Assembly (NCBI RefSeq): GCF_017308975.1
Contig: NZ_JADWPD010000016.1
Span: 110,677 to 174,676, forward strand
From: Amycolatopsis sp. MtRt-6
Lineage (GTDB): Bacteria > Actinomycetota > Actinomycetes > Mycobacteriales > Pseudonocardiaceae
DNA: 64,000 bases
Reading direction: 5' to 3'
Below the pieces are notes generated by a model. It saw only the letters and a program-made list of their open reading frames with translations, did no database searches and was not told where the DNA came from. Positions 23,544-31,809 of the stretch are shown in pieces; the stretch's first letter is position 1; each line of letters starts with the position of its first letter. Position numbers and translations under genes: made by a program.

Positions 23544-24782
23544 GTGATCCGCGCTCTCGTCGACGTCACCCCGCTCCGCGCCTCCCCGGCGTTCCGGCGG
23601 CTGTGGGTGGGCCGGGTCTTCTCCGGCTTCGGCAGCCAGATGACCCTCGTCGCCGTGATGTTCCAGGTCTGGGAGCAGACCCGGAGCACGGTGTGGACCG
23701 GGGCCGTCGGGCTCGCGCAGGCGCTGCCGGTCATCGTGTTCGGGTTGTTCGCCGGCACGCTCGTGGACCGCGTCGACCGGCGGAAGTTCGCCCTCCTCGC
23801 CACGACCGGGCAGGCCGCCTGCTCGGTGTTGCTCGCCGTGCAGGGGTTTCTCGGCGACGTGCCGGTGATCGTCGTGCTGGGCCTGGTGGCCGTGCAGTCC
23901 TGTTTCGTCGCGGGCGGCGGGCCGGCGGCCCGGACGTTCATCCCGCGGCTGCTGCCGCCGGAGCAGCTGCCGGCCGGGCTGGCGCTGAACCGGATCGCCT
24001 TCCAGGGCGCGATGCTGCTCGGCCCGGCGCTCGCCGGGCTCGTGCTGGGCCGGTTCGGCGTCGGCGGCTGCTACGTCGTCGACGCGCTCACGTTCGGCCT
24101 GGCGTTCTTCGGCGTGTTCGGCCTCCCGGCGATGCGGCCGGACGGCGAGCCGTCGCGGCCGGGGCTGCGCGGCGTGCTCGACGGCCTGGCGTTCCTCGTG
24201 CGGACGCCCATCGTGCGGGGCGCGTTGCTGACCGATCTGGCCGCGACGGTGCTGTCGATGCCGATCAGCTTGTTCCCCCTGGTCAACGCCGAGCGTTTCG
24301 CCGGCGACCCCCGCACGCTCGGCCTGTTCCTGTCGGCGGTGGCGGTCGGCGGCGTCGGGGCGTCGGTGTTCTCGGGCACGTTCACGCGGCTGCCCCGGCC
24401 GGGCCGGGTGATGCTCGCGGGGTCGGCGGCCTGGAGCGTGGCGCTCGCGGGGTTCGGCCTGATCCCGAACCCGTGGCTCGGCCTGGCGTGCCTGGTCGTG
24501 GCCGGAGCGGCCGACACGGTATCGGTGGTTTCGCGCAGCGCGCTGGTCCAGCTGGCGACACCGGACGCACTGCTGGGCCGGGTGGCGGCGGCGGAGCAGA
24601 TCGTCGGCCAGGCGGGGCCGGATGTCGGGAACCTGCGGGGAGGTCTGGTGGCGGGAGTGACATCGGGGACGTTCGCGCTGGTGAGCGGCGGGTTGCTGGG
24701 CGTGCTGGCGGTAGCCCTGGTCGGCGTGGTGACCCCTGGCCTGCGCCGGTTCGCGGTGCCCGCGGGGGCGGCGGGGAAATAG
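23544..24782 (+). CDS. MFS exporter
   Basis: 412 residues with about eleven to twelve transmembrane segments. The first half has the loop GTLVDRVDRRKFALL, the MFS motif A (GxLaDRxdRRk). Related actinobacterial proteins export macrolides or other drugs. Start GTG 23544 is supported by the leaderless promoter; the frame is open for nine codons further upstream through the operator. Monocistronic. Confidence 0.82.
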   Translation: MIRALVDVTPLRASPAFRRLWVGRVFSGFGSQMTLVAVMFQVWEQTRSTVWTGAVGLAQALPVIVFGLFAGTLVDRVDRRKFALLATTGQAACSVLLAVQGFLGDVPVIVVLGLVAVQSCFVAGGGPAARTFIPRLLPPEQLPAGLALNRIAFQGAMLLGPALAGLVLGRFGVGGCYVVDALTFGLAFFGVFGLPAMRPDGEPSRPGLRGVLDGLAFLVRTPIVRGALLTDLAATVLSMPISLFPLVNAERFAGDPRTLGLFLSAVAVGGVGASVFSGTFTRLPRPGRVMLAGSAAWSVALAGFGLIPNPWLGLACLVVAGAADTVSVVSRSALVQLATPDALLGRVAAAEQIVGQAGPDVGNLRGGLVAGVTSGTFALVSGGLLGVLAVALVGVVTPGLRRFAVPAGAAGK

Positions 24783-24852
24783 GCCTTTCCGGCCGCGCAC
24801 AATTCGGTTTCCGGTATTCGGAAGCGGCTATTTCCCATAGGTCGCCGAGTGT

Positions 24853-24878
24853 GGAGCGTGACAGTGGTGTCACGCTCC
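24853..24878 (+). terminator. hairpin after MFS gene
   Basis: GGAGCGTGAC (24853-24862) pairs perfectly with GTCACGCTCC (24869-24878) around a 6-nt loop, 70 nt after the MFS stop. There is no clear U-tract, which is common for actinomycete terminators. Confidence 0.5.
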
Positions 24879-24999
24879 GCTTGAGATCATCCGGAGTGAT
24901 GTGCTGGGCCGGATGGCGGACATCGATCACCCTGTGTGCCGGGTTTTCGTGGGTTTGTTTCCCGCGGTGATCACCGGCGCGGCAGTTCCCGGCAACGAT

Positions 25000-25028
25000 T
25001 TGCGGACGCGGAAATCGTCATCTACAGT
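25000..25028 (+). promoter_or_regulatory. promoter of SsuA/NMT1-like gene
   Basis: TTGCGG (25000-25005), 17-nt spacer, TACAGT (25023-25028), about 62 nt before the ATG. Fits the housekeeping consensus moderately. Confidence 0.4.
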
Positions 25029-25090
25029 CCGCTGATCACGGCCGAACGAGCCGTAATCCGTGATTCCCGGAATCTTCCCCGAGGAGTGGC

Positions 25091-26077
25091 ATGCCCCAAC
25101 GCGCCTCGACCCGCCGGCTCGCCGTGCTCGCCCTGGTCGCCCTGATCGCCGTCGTGCTGACCGGCTGCAGCCAGCTGAAGGGCTCGTCCGCCGCCGGTGC
25201 CGTCGAAAAGCCGTCGATCCGGGTCGCGATCCTCACCACCGTCGACCTCGCGCCGCTGTGGCTGGCCCAGGAGGGCGGGTACTTCAAGGCCGAGGGCCTC
25301 GACGTGCAGACCGACGTCGGCGCCAGCGGCCAGGAGACGCTGAGCCGGCTGACGAGCGGCCAGGCCGACCTCGCGCTGTCCACCTACACGCTGTTCTTCC
25401 TGGCCAAGAGCAACGGCTCCGCCGACGTCAAGCTGGTGACCGACGGGACCTCGGCGAGCCCGCGCAGCAACGAGGTCGTCACCGTGCCGAACTCGCCGGT
25501 GAAGACGGTCAGGGACCTCGAAGGCAAGCGGATCGCCATCAGCTCGAAGAACGCCGCTTCGGACGTGCTGACCCGGTCGGTGATGCGCGACCACGGCGTC
25601 GACCCCGGCAAGGTGCAGTGGGTTCCGATGCCGCTGCCGGAGATGAGCGCCGCGCTCGCGCAGGGCCGGGTCGACGCCGCCTACCAGCCGGAGCCGTTCC
25701 TCACCCAGGCCGCCCGGACGGCCGGCGCCTACCCGGTCATCGACGCCGCCAGTGGTAGCACCCAGAACTTCCCGCTCACCGGCTACGGCGCCACCGCCAA
25801 GTGGGTCCAGGACAACCCGAAGACGCTGAAGGCGTTCCAGCGCGCGATGCTCAACGCGACGCGCGCCGCTGTCGACCGGGCCCGGATCGAACCGCTCGTC
25901 GTCCGCAACGCCAAGGTGGACCAGGACATCGCCAGCCTGATGGTGATGCCCGCCTTCGGGTCCACATTGGACGCCCGGCGCATCCAGCGGGTGCCGGACC
26001 TGCTGCAGCAGCTGGGCGTGGTCCAGACGAGGATCGACGCTTCTTCGATGATCGCGCCGCAGACCGGCACCGGCTGA
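25091..26077 (+). CDS. orphan SsuA/NMT1-like substrate-binding lipoprotein
   Basis: 328 residues. Signal peptide with lipobox LTGC near residue 24, then a two-lobed binding protein: IRVAILTTVDLAPLWLAQEGGYFKAEGLDVQ, GQADLALSTYTLFFLA, DLEGKRIAISSKNAASDVLT and QGRVDAAYQPEPFL. The family binds aliphatic sulfonates, taurine, nitrate or thiamine precursors for ABC import. No cognate permease or ATPase is adjacent; the next genes belong to a branched-chain amino-acid-type system with its own binding protein. GAGGAG lies 5 nt before the ATG. Confidence 0.83.
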   Translation: MPQRASTRRLAVLALVALIAVVLTGCSQLKGSSAAGAVEKPSIRVAILTTVDLAPLWLAQEGGYFKAEGLDVQTDVGASGQETLSRLTSGQADLALSTYTLFFLAKSNGSADVKLVTDGTSASPRSNEVVTVPNSPVKTVRDLEGKRIAISSKNAASDVLTRSVMRDHGVDPGKVQWVPMPLPEMSAALAQGRVDAAYQPEPFLTQAARTAGAYPVIDAASGSTQNFPLTGYGATAKWVQDNPKTLKAFQRAMLNATRAAVDRARIEPLVVRNAKVDQDIASLMVMPAFGSTLDARRIQRVPDLLQQLGVVQTRIDASSMIAPQTGTG

Positions 26078-26092
26078 GCCGCCACCGGTGAC

Positions 26093-26139
26093 CCGAAGGG
26101 GCCGTTTCTCGCACCGACCGCGAGGAACGGCCCCTTCGG
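26093..26139. terminator. strong hairpin after binding-protein gene
   Basis: CCGAAGGGGCCGTT (26093-26106) and its exact complement (26126-26139) form a 14-bp stem. Inside, CTCGC and GCGAG extend it. It starts 15 nt after the stop codon and isolates the gene from the next operon. Confidence 0.65.
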
Positions 26140-26210
26140 TGTGCGAGTTGGGCAGAAAGTCCCGTTCCGTCCGGCCTTGACACGACCGCCGCCGCGGCCC
26201 ACCCTCTTCA

Positions 26211-26226
26211 TACCGACCGCGCGGTA
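26211..26226. promoter_or_regulatory. TetR-type operator before liv operon
   Basis: TACCGACCGCGCGGTA is a dyad of TACCG/CGGTA half-sites 34 nt before the first gene. The TetR gene at the far end of the operon is the natural candidate ligand. A TTGACA lies at 26177-26182 but no good -10 follows it at normal spacing. Confidence 0.38.
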
Positions 26227-26260
26227 CGACGTTGTCCACATGGTGGGATCGGAGTCATTC

Positions 26261-27052
26261 ATGGCACTACCCGGCGAAGACCTGCTCGTGGTCGACGGCC
26301 TCACCGTGCGCTTCGGTGGTCTCACCGCCCTGCACGACGTCCACCTGAGCGTCGACGCCGGCACCGTCGTCGGGGTCATCGGGCCCAACGGCGCGGGCAA
26401 GACGACGCTGTTCAACGTCATCTGCGGCTTCGTCCGGCCCCAGGCGGGTCGCGTGCTGTGGCGCGGGCGGCCGCTGGTCCGCCACCGCCCGGAACACCTG
26501 GCCCGGCTCGGGATCGTCCGGACGCTGCAGGGCCTCGGCCTGTTCCCGGGGCTGACGGTCCTGGAGAACGTGATGACCGGCGCGGGCCGCCACGCCCGGA
26601 CCGGCCTGCTCCCCGCCCTCGCCGGTGCCGGGCGTTCGGCGCGCGACGAAGCCGATCTGGCCGGGCGCGCCCAGGAAACCCTGGGCGAACTCGGGATCGC
26701 CGACCTCGCCGGCCGGCTGCCCGGCGTCCTGCCCTACGGCGTGCGAAAACGCGTGGCGCTCGCGCGGGCGCTGGTGGCCGAACCCGACCTGCTGCTGCTC
26801 GACGAACCGGCGAGCGGGCTGTCGGCCACCGAGCTCGCCGAGCTGTCGGCGTTGATCGTCTCGCTGCGCCGGCGGCTGGCGGTCGTGCTGGTCGAGCACC
26901 ACATGGACCTGGTCATGGAGGTCTGCGACCAAGTCGTGGTGCTGAACTTCGGCGAGGTGATCGCGGCGGGCCCGCCGGCGCGGATCCAGGCCGACCCCCG
27001 GGTGGCCGAGGCCTACCTCGGCGACCCCGCCGAGGAGGTGTCCGGTGCTTGA
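26261..27052 (+). CDS. livG: branched-chain-type ABC importer ATPase LivG
   Basis: 263 residues. Walker A GPNGAGKTT, the LivG-type insertion after it (TLQGLGLFPGLTVLENVMTGAGR), Walker B LLLLDEPASGLS, and VEHHMDLVMEVCDQVVVLNFGEVIAAGPP at the end, typical of LivG. The signature is LPYGVRKRVALARAL rather than LSYGxQRR. Energises uptake with LivF. Start ATG 26261; the frame is open upstream to 26141 through the operator, so the shorter form is preferred. First gene of a five-gene operon. Confidence 0.88.
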   Translation: MALPGEDLLVVDGLTVRFGGLTALHDVHLSVDAGTVVGVIGPNGAGKTTLFNVICGFVRPQAGRVLWRGRPLVRHRPEHLARLGIVRTLQGLGLFPGLTVLENVMTGAGRHARTGLLPALAGAGRSARDEADLAGRAQETLGELGIADLAGRLPGVLPYGVRKRVALARALVAEPDLLLLDEPASGLSATELAELSALIVSLRRRLAVVLVEHHMDLVMEVCDQVVVLNFGEVIAAGPPARIQADPRVAEAYLGDPAEEVSGA

Positions 27053-27752
27053 GATCGAAGACCTCTCCGTCGCCTACGGCGCGGTCCGCGCGCTCGACGG
27101 CGTCGGCATCACCGTCGACCGCGGCGGCATCACCGCCGTGCTCGGCGCCAACGGCGCCGGCAAGACCACCCTGCTGCGCACGATCAGCGGCCTCCACCCC
27201 GCCCGCGGCGGCCGGATCACCTGGGACGGCCGGGAACTCACCGGGCTGGCGCCGGACCGGATCGCGCGCGGCGGCGTCGCGCACGTGCCCGAAGGCGGCG
27301 GTGTCATCACCGAGCTGACCGTCGACGAAAACCTCCGGCTGGGCGCGCTCTGGCGGCGGGACCGCGCCGACCGGGCCGCCGCGCGCAGGGAAATGTACGA
27401 GCTTTTCCCCGCGCTGGAAGAACGTTCGGCGAAACCCGCCTCGACGCTCTCCGGCGGCGAGCGGCAGATGCTCGCCATCGGCCGGGCCCTGATGAGCAGG
27501 CCCGGGCTGCTGCTGCTCGACGAGCCTTCGCTCGGGCTCGCGCCACTCGTCACCGCGCGGATCATGGGCATCCTGCGCGATCTGCGGGCCACCACCGGGC
27601 TCACCGTCGTGCTCGTCGAGCAGAACGCGCACTCCGCGCTGTCCATCGCCGACCGCGGGTACGTCCTCGCGCTCGGCCGGGTCGTGGCCGTCGACACCGC
27701 GGCGGAACTGCTGGCCGACGACGGCCTCCGCCACGCCTACCTCGGTTTCTGA
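27045..27752 (+). CDS. livF: branched-chain-type ABC importer ATPase LivF
   Basis: 235 residues, the expected LivF length. Walker A GANGAGKTT, LAPDRIARGGVAHVPEGGGVITELTVDENL (the LivF loop), signature LSGGERQMLAIGRAL, Walker B LLLLDEPSLGLAP, and VEQNAHSALSIADRGYVL. Its GTG start overlaps the livG end by 8 nt. Confidence 0.9.
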   Translation: MLEIEDLSVAYGAVRALDGVGITVDRGGITAVLGANGAGKTTLLRTISGLHPARGGRITWDGRELTGLAPDRIARGGVAHVPEGGGVITELTVDENLRLGALWRRDRADRAAARREMYELFPALEERSAKPASTLSGGERQMLAIGRALMSRPGLLLLDEPSLGLAPLVTARIMGILRDLRATTGLTVVLVEQNAHSALSIADRGYVLALGRVVAVDTAAELLADDGLRHAYLGF

Positions 27753-27798
27753 CTTTCCGGGGTTTCTGACCGTCCACAATGGAGGTGACCGGTCCGGT

Positions 27799-28650
27799 AT
27801 GCAGGACTTCTTCGACCTGACCCTCGGCGGGATCTCGGCCGGCGCGGTGTACGCGGCGCTCGGGCTCGCCCTGGTCATCATCTACCGGGCCACCCGGGTG
27901 GTGAACTTCGCGCAACCCGCCCTCGCCCTGATCTCGACGTACCTCGCGTACTCGGTGACGAAGGCGACCGGCAGCTACTGGCTGGGCTTCGCCGTCGCGA
28001 TCGTCGCCGGGACCGTTCTCGGTGTCGCCACCGAACGGCTGCTCATCCGGCCGCTGCGGCACCGCTCCGAGCTCAGCTCGATCATCGTCACGCTGGGGCT
28101 CCTGCTGGTGCTGCAGGCGATCGCGGGCATGATCTGGTCCAACGAGCCGCTGGCGTTCCCGTACGCCTTCGACTTCCGCGGCCGGTTCTCCGCCAACGAC
28201 CTGTTCGTGGTCCTCGTCGTGCTCGCGATCGCCGCCCTGGTGCTGGTGCTGTTCAAGTACACGCCGCTGGGCCTGCGGATGCGCGCGGCGGCGTTCGCCC
28301 CCGAAGTGGCGCGGACGCTCGGCGTGCGGGTCGGGCTGATGCTCACCGCGGGCTGGGGCCTGGCCGCGGGCGTCGGCTCGCTGGCCGGCCTGCTCGCCAC
28401 CCCGCCGTTCCTCTTCCCGAACGTGCTGGACGGCGTCTTCGTCTACGCGCTCACCGCGGCGGTGCTCGGCGGTCTCGACAACCCGCTGGGCACCATCGCC
28501 GGCGGGTTCGTGCTCGGTGTCGGACTGTCCTATGTGTCCGGCTACTTCGGACCGGAGATGGTGACGATCGCCGCGCTCGCCATCCTGGTGGTCGTGCTGA
28601 CGCTGCGGCCCAGCGGGTTGTTCGGCCGGGCCAAGGTGAGGCGGGTATGA
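27799..28650 (+). CDS. livH: branched-chain-type ABC permease LivH
   Basis: 283 residues, about eight transmembrane segments, with the LivH start GGISAGAVYAALGLALVIIYRATRVVNFAQ and the late motif VYALTAAVLGGLDNPLGTIAGGFVLG that contacts the ATPase. GGAGGTG lies 13 nt before the ATG. Partner of LivM in the membrane. Confidence 0.9.
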   Translation: MQDFFDLTLGGISAGAVYAALGLALVIIYRATRVVNFAQPALALISTYLAYSVTKATGSYWLGFAVAIVAGTVLGVATERLLIRPLRHRSELSSIIVTLGLLLVLQAIAGMIWSNEPLAFPYAFDFRGRFSANDLFVVLVVLAIAALVLVLFKYTPLGLRMRAAAFAPEVARTLGVRVGLMLTAGWGLAAGVGSLAGLLATPPFLFPNVLDGVFVYALTAAVLGGLDNPLGTIAGGFVLGVGLSYVSGYFGPEMVTIAALAILVVVLTLRPSGLFGRAKVRRV

Positions 28651-29717
28651 GCGTGCGGACGAAACCGGCGGAGACAACGGCAACGCCGGTGAAGCAGCGC
28701 CGCACGCTGCCGCCGTTGCTCGTCCACGTGCTCGCCGCGCTGGGCGCGCTCGTGGTGGTCGTGCTGCTGACCCTGGTCACCGACGAGTTCACCAACCTGC
28801 GGATCGCGACCATCGGCTACTACCTGATCGCGGTGGCCGGCCTGACCCTGCTGACCGGTCTCACCGGCCAGGTCTCCCTGGGCCACGGCGCGTTCATGTT
28901 CATCGGCGCCTACACGGTGGCGCTGCTGGTGAAGCACGTGCCGTCGTTCCCGCTGTGGGCCGACCTGCTGCTGGCGTCGGCCGCCGGCGGGCTCGCCGGG
29001 CTGCTGGCCGGTGCCGCGGCGGCCCGGCTGCACGGCCCGTACCTGGCCGGAGCGACTCTGGCACTGGCCGTCGGCCTGCCCGCGCTGACCCGGAAGTTCC
29101 CGGACTTCCTGGGTGGCAGTAACGGGCTCGACTTCACCGTCCACAGCAGACCGGCCGGGATCGGCGTCCCGGAACTGCGCTGGCAGACCTGGATCGTCTG
29201 GCTCAGCGTGCTGCTGGCACTGGTGCTGGTGGTGAACATCGTCCGCGGCCGGCTCGGGCGGGACTTCCGCGCGGTCCGCGACGACGAGGTCGCCGCCGCG
29301 CTGAGCGGGATCGCCGTCGGGCGCACGAAGATCCTCGCGTTCCTGGTCAGCGCGGTCTGCGGCGGGCTCGCCGGTGGCCTGCAGGCGTTCCTGCTCGGCA
29401 CCGCCGCGCCCGGGTCGTTCACGCCCGCGCTGTCGCTGAGCCTGCTGGCCGCGGTGGTGCTGGGCGGGCTCGGCTCCCTGTGGGGCGCGCTGTGGGGCGC
29501 GGTCGCCCTCGTGTACTTCCAGGCCTGGTCCGAGGACCTCGCCGACGTCCTGCACCTGAACACCGACGTGGCCAACAACCTGCCGCTCGCGGTGTACGGC
29601 GTGATCCTCATCGTCGTCGTGCTCGCCTTCCCGCGTGGCATCCAGGGCGGGTTCCAGCGGCTCCGCGCACTTCTCCGTAAGCCCGCCGAGAAAAAGGAGA
29701 ACCATGAGAACCACTAG
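28647..29717 (+). CDS. livM: branched-chain-type ABC permease LivM
   Basis: 356 residues, about ten transmembrane segments after a basic N-terminal tail. Family motifs: YYLIAVAGLTLLTGLTGQVSLGHGAFMFIGAY and LLAAVVLGGLGSLWGALWGAV. Starts inside the last codons of livH with a 4-nt overlap. The C-terminal tail is Lys/Glu-rich and its coding sequence contains the ribosome-binding site of the next gene. Confidence 0.9.
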   Translation: MSVRTKPAETTATPVKQRRTLPPLLVHVLAALGALVVVVLLTLVTDEFTNLRIATIGYYLIAVAGLTLLTGLTGQVSLGHGAFMFIGAYTVALLVKHVPSFPLWADLLLASAAGGLAGLLAGAAAARLHGPYLAGATLALAVGLPALTRKFPDFLGGSNGLDFTVHSRPAGIGVPELRWQTWIVWLSVLLALVLVVNIVRGRLGRDFRAVRDDEVAAALSGIAVGRTKILAFLVSAVCGGLAGGLQAFLLGTAAPGSFTPALSLSLLAAVVLGGLGSLWGALWGAVALVYFQAWSEDLADVLHLNTDVANNLPLAVYGVILIVVVLAFPRGIQGGFQRLRALLRKPAEKKENHENH

Positions 29718-31017
29718 GTACGGCGCGGGGTTCATCGCCCTCGCCTTGGCGCTGACCGCGTGCGGCGGCGCGGGGGAGAGCGACGGCGGCGGGCAGCAGG
29801 CCGCGGACTCGGCGGTCGGCGTCACCAAGGACACCGTCGTCATCGGCACCCACCAGCCGCTCACCGGCCCGGCCGCGCCCGGGTACAGCAAGATCTCCGC
29901 CGGGGCCCGCGCGGTGTACCAGGCGATCAACGACGGCGGCGGGATCAACGGCCGCAAGATCGACTATCACGTCGAGGACGACGGCTACAACCCGACGAAG
30001 ACCGTCGAGGTCGTCAAGAAGCTCGTCCTGCAGGACAAGGTCTTCGCGATCGTCGGCGGCCTGGGGACGCCGACGCACTCGAAGGTCGTCGACTACCTGA
30101 ACTCCGAAGGCGTCCCGGACCTGCTGGTGTCCTCGGGCGCGCTCGCCTGGGACAACCCGCAGAAGGCGCCGATGACCTTCGGCTACCAGGTGGACTACAC
30201 GCGGGAAGGCAAGATCCAGGGCAAGTACGTCAAGGACACCTTCGCCGGCAAGAAGGTCGGCTACTTCACGCAGAACGACGACGTCGGCCGCGACACCCAG
30301 GCCGGGCTCGACCAGTTCGTCAAGGACCAGGTCGTCGTCAAGCAGGGCTACGACAGCGCGAACACCGACGTCACGCCCCAGCTGTCGGCGCTCAAGGCGG
30401 CCGGTGCCGAGGTCGTCGTCTGCGCGTGCATCCCGGCGTTCACCGCGCTGGCGATCCTGGCCGCGGCGAAGATCGGGTACAAGCCGCAGTTCGTGGTCAG
30501 CAGCATCGGCGCGGACCCGGCGACGCTGTCCGGGCTGCTGCAGGACTTCGCCAAGCGCGGCGGCGCCAGCGTCTCCAGCGGGCAGCTGCTGGCCGGCCTG
30601 ATCGGCACCGGGTACCTGCCGGACGTCGCCCAGACGGCGGACCCGTGGGTGGCCTACTTCAAGGGCATCCACGACAAGTACATCCCGAAGGAGCCGTTCA
30701 CCAACACCGTGCTGTTCGGCATGGTGCAGGCGTACACGTTCGGGCAAGCGCTCAAGGCGGCCGGCCCGGACCCGACGCGGCAGAAGGTCGTCGACGCGAT
30801 GAGCTCGGGCGCGTTGAAGGGGCCGGGCCTGACCCCGTTCGGGTTCTCGAAGGACTCGCACGCCGGCTACACGGGCGCGTTCGTGTTCAAGATCAACCCG
30901 GACGTGACGACGACGGTGATCCAGCCACCCGCCGTGACCGACCGCGGGACGGGCGCGATCACGCCGTACTCCGGTGAGCGAGCCACTCCGGAGCAGGTCA
31001 ACCTGGTGAGCAAGTGA
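29704..31017 (+). CDS. branched-chain-type substrate-binding lipoprotein
   Basis: 437 residues. Lipoprotein signal peptide with TAC (Cys at about 20), followed by GVTKDTVVIGTHQPLTGPAAPGYSKISAGARAVYQAINDGGGINGRKIDYHVEDDGYNPTKTVEVVKKLV, the LivK/ABC-type receptor fold. AAAAAGGAG precedes ATG 29704, which lies 14 nt inside livM. In actinobacteria such systems import amino acids, amides, urea or aromatic acids; the ligand is not evident. Confidence 0.88.
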   Translation: MRTTRYGAGFIALALALTACGGAGESDGGGQQAADSAVGVTKDTVVIGTHQPLTGPAAPGYSKISAGARAVYQAINDGGGINGRKIDYHVEDDGYNPTKTVEVVKKLVLQDKVFAIVGGLGTPTHSKVVDYLNSEGVPDLLVSSGALAWDNPQKAPMTFGYQVDYTREGKIQGKYVKDTFAGKKVGYFTQNDDVGRDTQAGLDQFVKDQVVVKQGYDSANTDVTPQLSALKAAGAEVVVCACIPAFTALAILAAAKIGYKPQFVVSSIGADPATLSGLLQDFAKRGGASVSSGQLLAGLIGTGYLPDVAQTADPWVAYFKGIHDKYIPKEPFTNTVLFGMVQAYTFGQALKAAGPDPTRQKVVDAMSSGALKGPGLTPFGFSKDSHAGYTGAFVFKINPDVTTTVIQPPAVTDRGTGAITPYSGERATPEQVNLVSK

Positions 31018-31076
31018 CGACCGGGCCGGCTCGTGGGTGCCGCGGGCCGGCCCGTCCGCTCACATAGGGTGGCGAG

Positions 31077-31643
31077 ATGAGTGTCAGGGACAAGGTCGTG
31101 CGGGCGGCGGTGCGCCTGTTCGCCGAGAAGGGCTTCGAGGCGACGACGGTCCGGGAGATCGTCGAGGAGGCCGGCGTCACCAAGGGCGGGCTGTACCACT
31201 ACTTCGAGTCCAAGGACGACCTGCTCTTCGAGATCTACGCGGCGATGCTGCGGATGCAGACGCGGCGGATGGTGACGATCGCCGAGTCCGACCTGCCGCT
31301 GCCGGAGCGGCTGCACGCGATCATCGCCGACGTCGTGGTCACCAGCATCGCCGACCTCGACGCGGCGACGGTGTTCTTCCAGTCGTTCCCGTTGCTGGAG
31401 AAGTCCAAGCAGGTCCAGGTGCGCGCGGAGCGGCGGACCTACCACGAGCGGGTGCGCGACCTGGTCGCCGAGGGGCAGCGGGCGGGTGTGTTCCGCGCCG
31501 ACGTCCCGGCCGACCTGGTGATCAACTACCACTTCGGCGCCATCCACCGGCTCGGCATGTGGTACCACGCCGACGGCGAGCTGTCCGGCGAGCAGGTGGG
31601 GACGCACTTCGCCGACCTGATGCTGCGCAGCCTCCGTCCTTAG
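31077..31643 (+). CDS. TetR-family regulator
   Basis: 188 residues. Helix-turn-helix FAEKGFEATTVREIVEEAGVTKGGLYHYFESKDDLLFEIY and a C-terminal helical ligand domain similar to that of KstR2/FadR-type regulators. It follows the liv operon by 59 nt on the same strand and may be cotranscribed. The dyad at 26211-26226 is the likely site. A lipid or acyl-CoA effector would be usual for the subgroup, but this is inference. Confidence 0.82.
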   Translation: MSVRDKVVRAAVRLFAEKGFEATTVREIVEEAGVTKGGLYHYFESKDDLLFEIYAAMLRMQTRRMVTIAESDLPLPERLHAIIADVVVTSIADLDAATVFFQSFPLLEKSKQVQVRAERRTYHERVRDLVAEGQRAGVFRADVPADLVINYHFGAIHRLGMWYHADGELSGEQVGTHFADLMLRSLRP

Positions 31644-31676
31644 TGGACTTACCGGTCGGCTGGTAGGGTCGCGGGT

Positions 31677-31733
31677 ATGTCGAGCCCCGAAGCGTCCAGG
31701 AACGGGCTGCCGGTCATCCCGGCGGTCCGGTAA
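31677..31733 (+). CDS. leader peptide of chloramphenicol-type exporter
   Basis: An 18-residue ORF, MSSPEASRNGLPVIPAVR, ending in TAA 76 nt before the exporter start. TAGGGT (31664-31669) lies 7 nt upstream, so the transcript may begin at or next to the ATG. Codons 7-9 (TCC AGG AAC) are complementary to the exporter ribosome-binding site. A ribosome paused by an inhibitor in this ORF would free that site. Translational attenuation of this kind is known for chloramphenicol resistance genes. Confidence 0.6.
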   Translation: MSSPEASRNGLPVIPAVR

Positions 31734-31802
31734 GTTCCCGCTTCCTGCTTCCCGGGTGCCCGGGTGACCACGAAATCGTCCGTCGATCTCGTGTTCCCTG
31801 GA
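31695..31802 (+). promoter_or_regulatory. ribosome-binding-site-sequestering attenuator
   Basis: TCCAGGAAC (31695-31703) inside the leader ORF pairs with GTTCCCTGGA (31793-31802) with one bulged C; the latter contains most of the Shine-Dalgarno CTGGAG 6 nt before the exporter GTG. CCCGGGTGCCCGGG in the loop can form its own small stem. Stalling over codons 7-9 would prevent the long pairing. Confidence 0.5.
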
Positions 31803-31809
31803 GTTTCGC

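Larger units (their letters stand above)
24783..25090. other. 308-bp intergenic region
   Basis: Between the MFS gene and the orphan binding protein. It contains a terminator-like hairpin near 24853 and a promoter near 25000, both listed. The first 60 bp and the middle part are less G+C-rich than the coding DNA. No ORF with coding character was seen. Confidence 0.5.
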
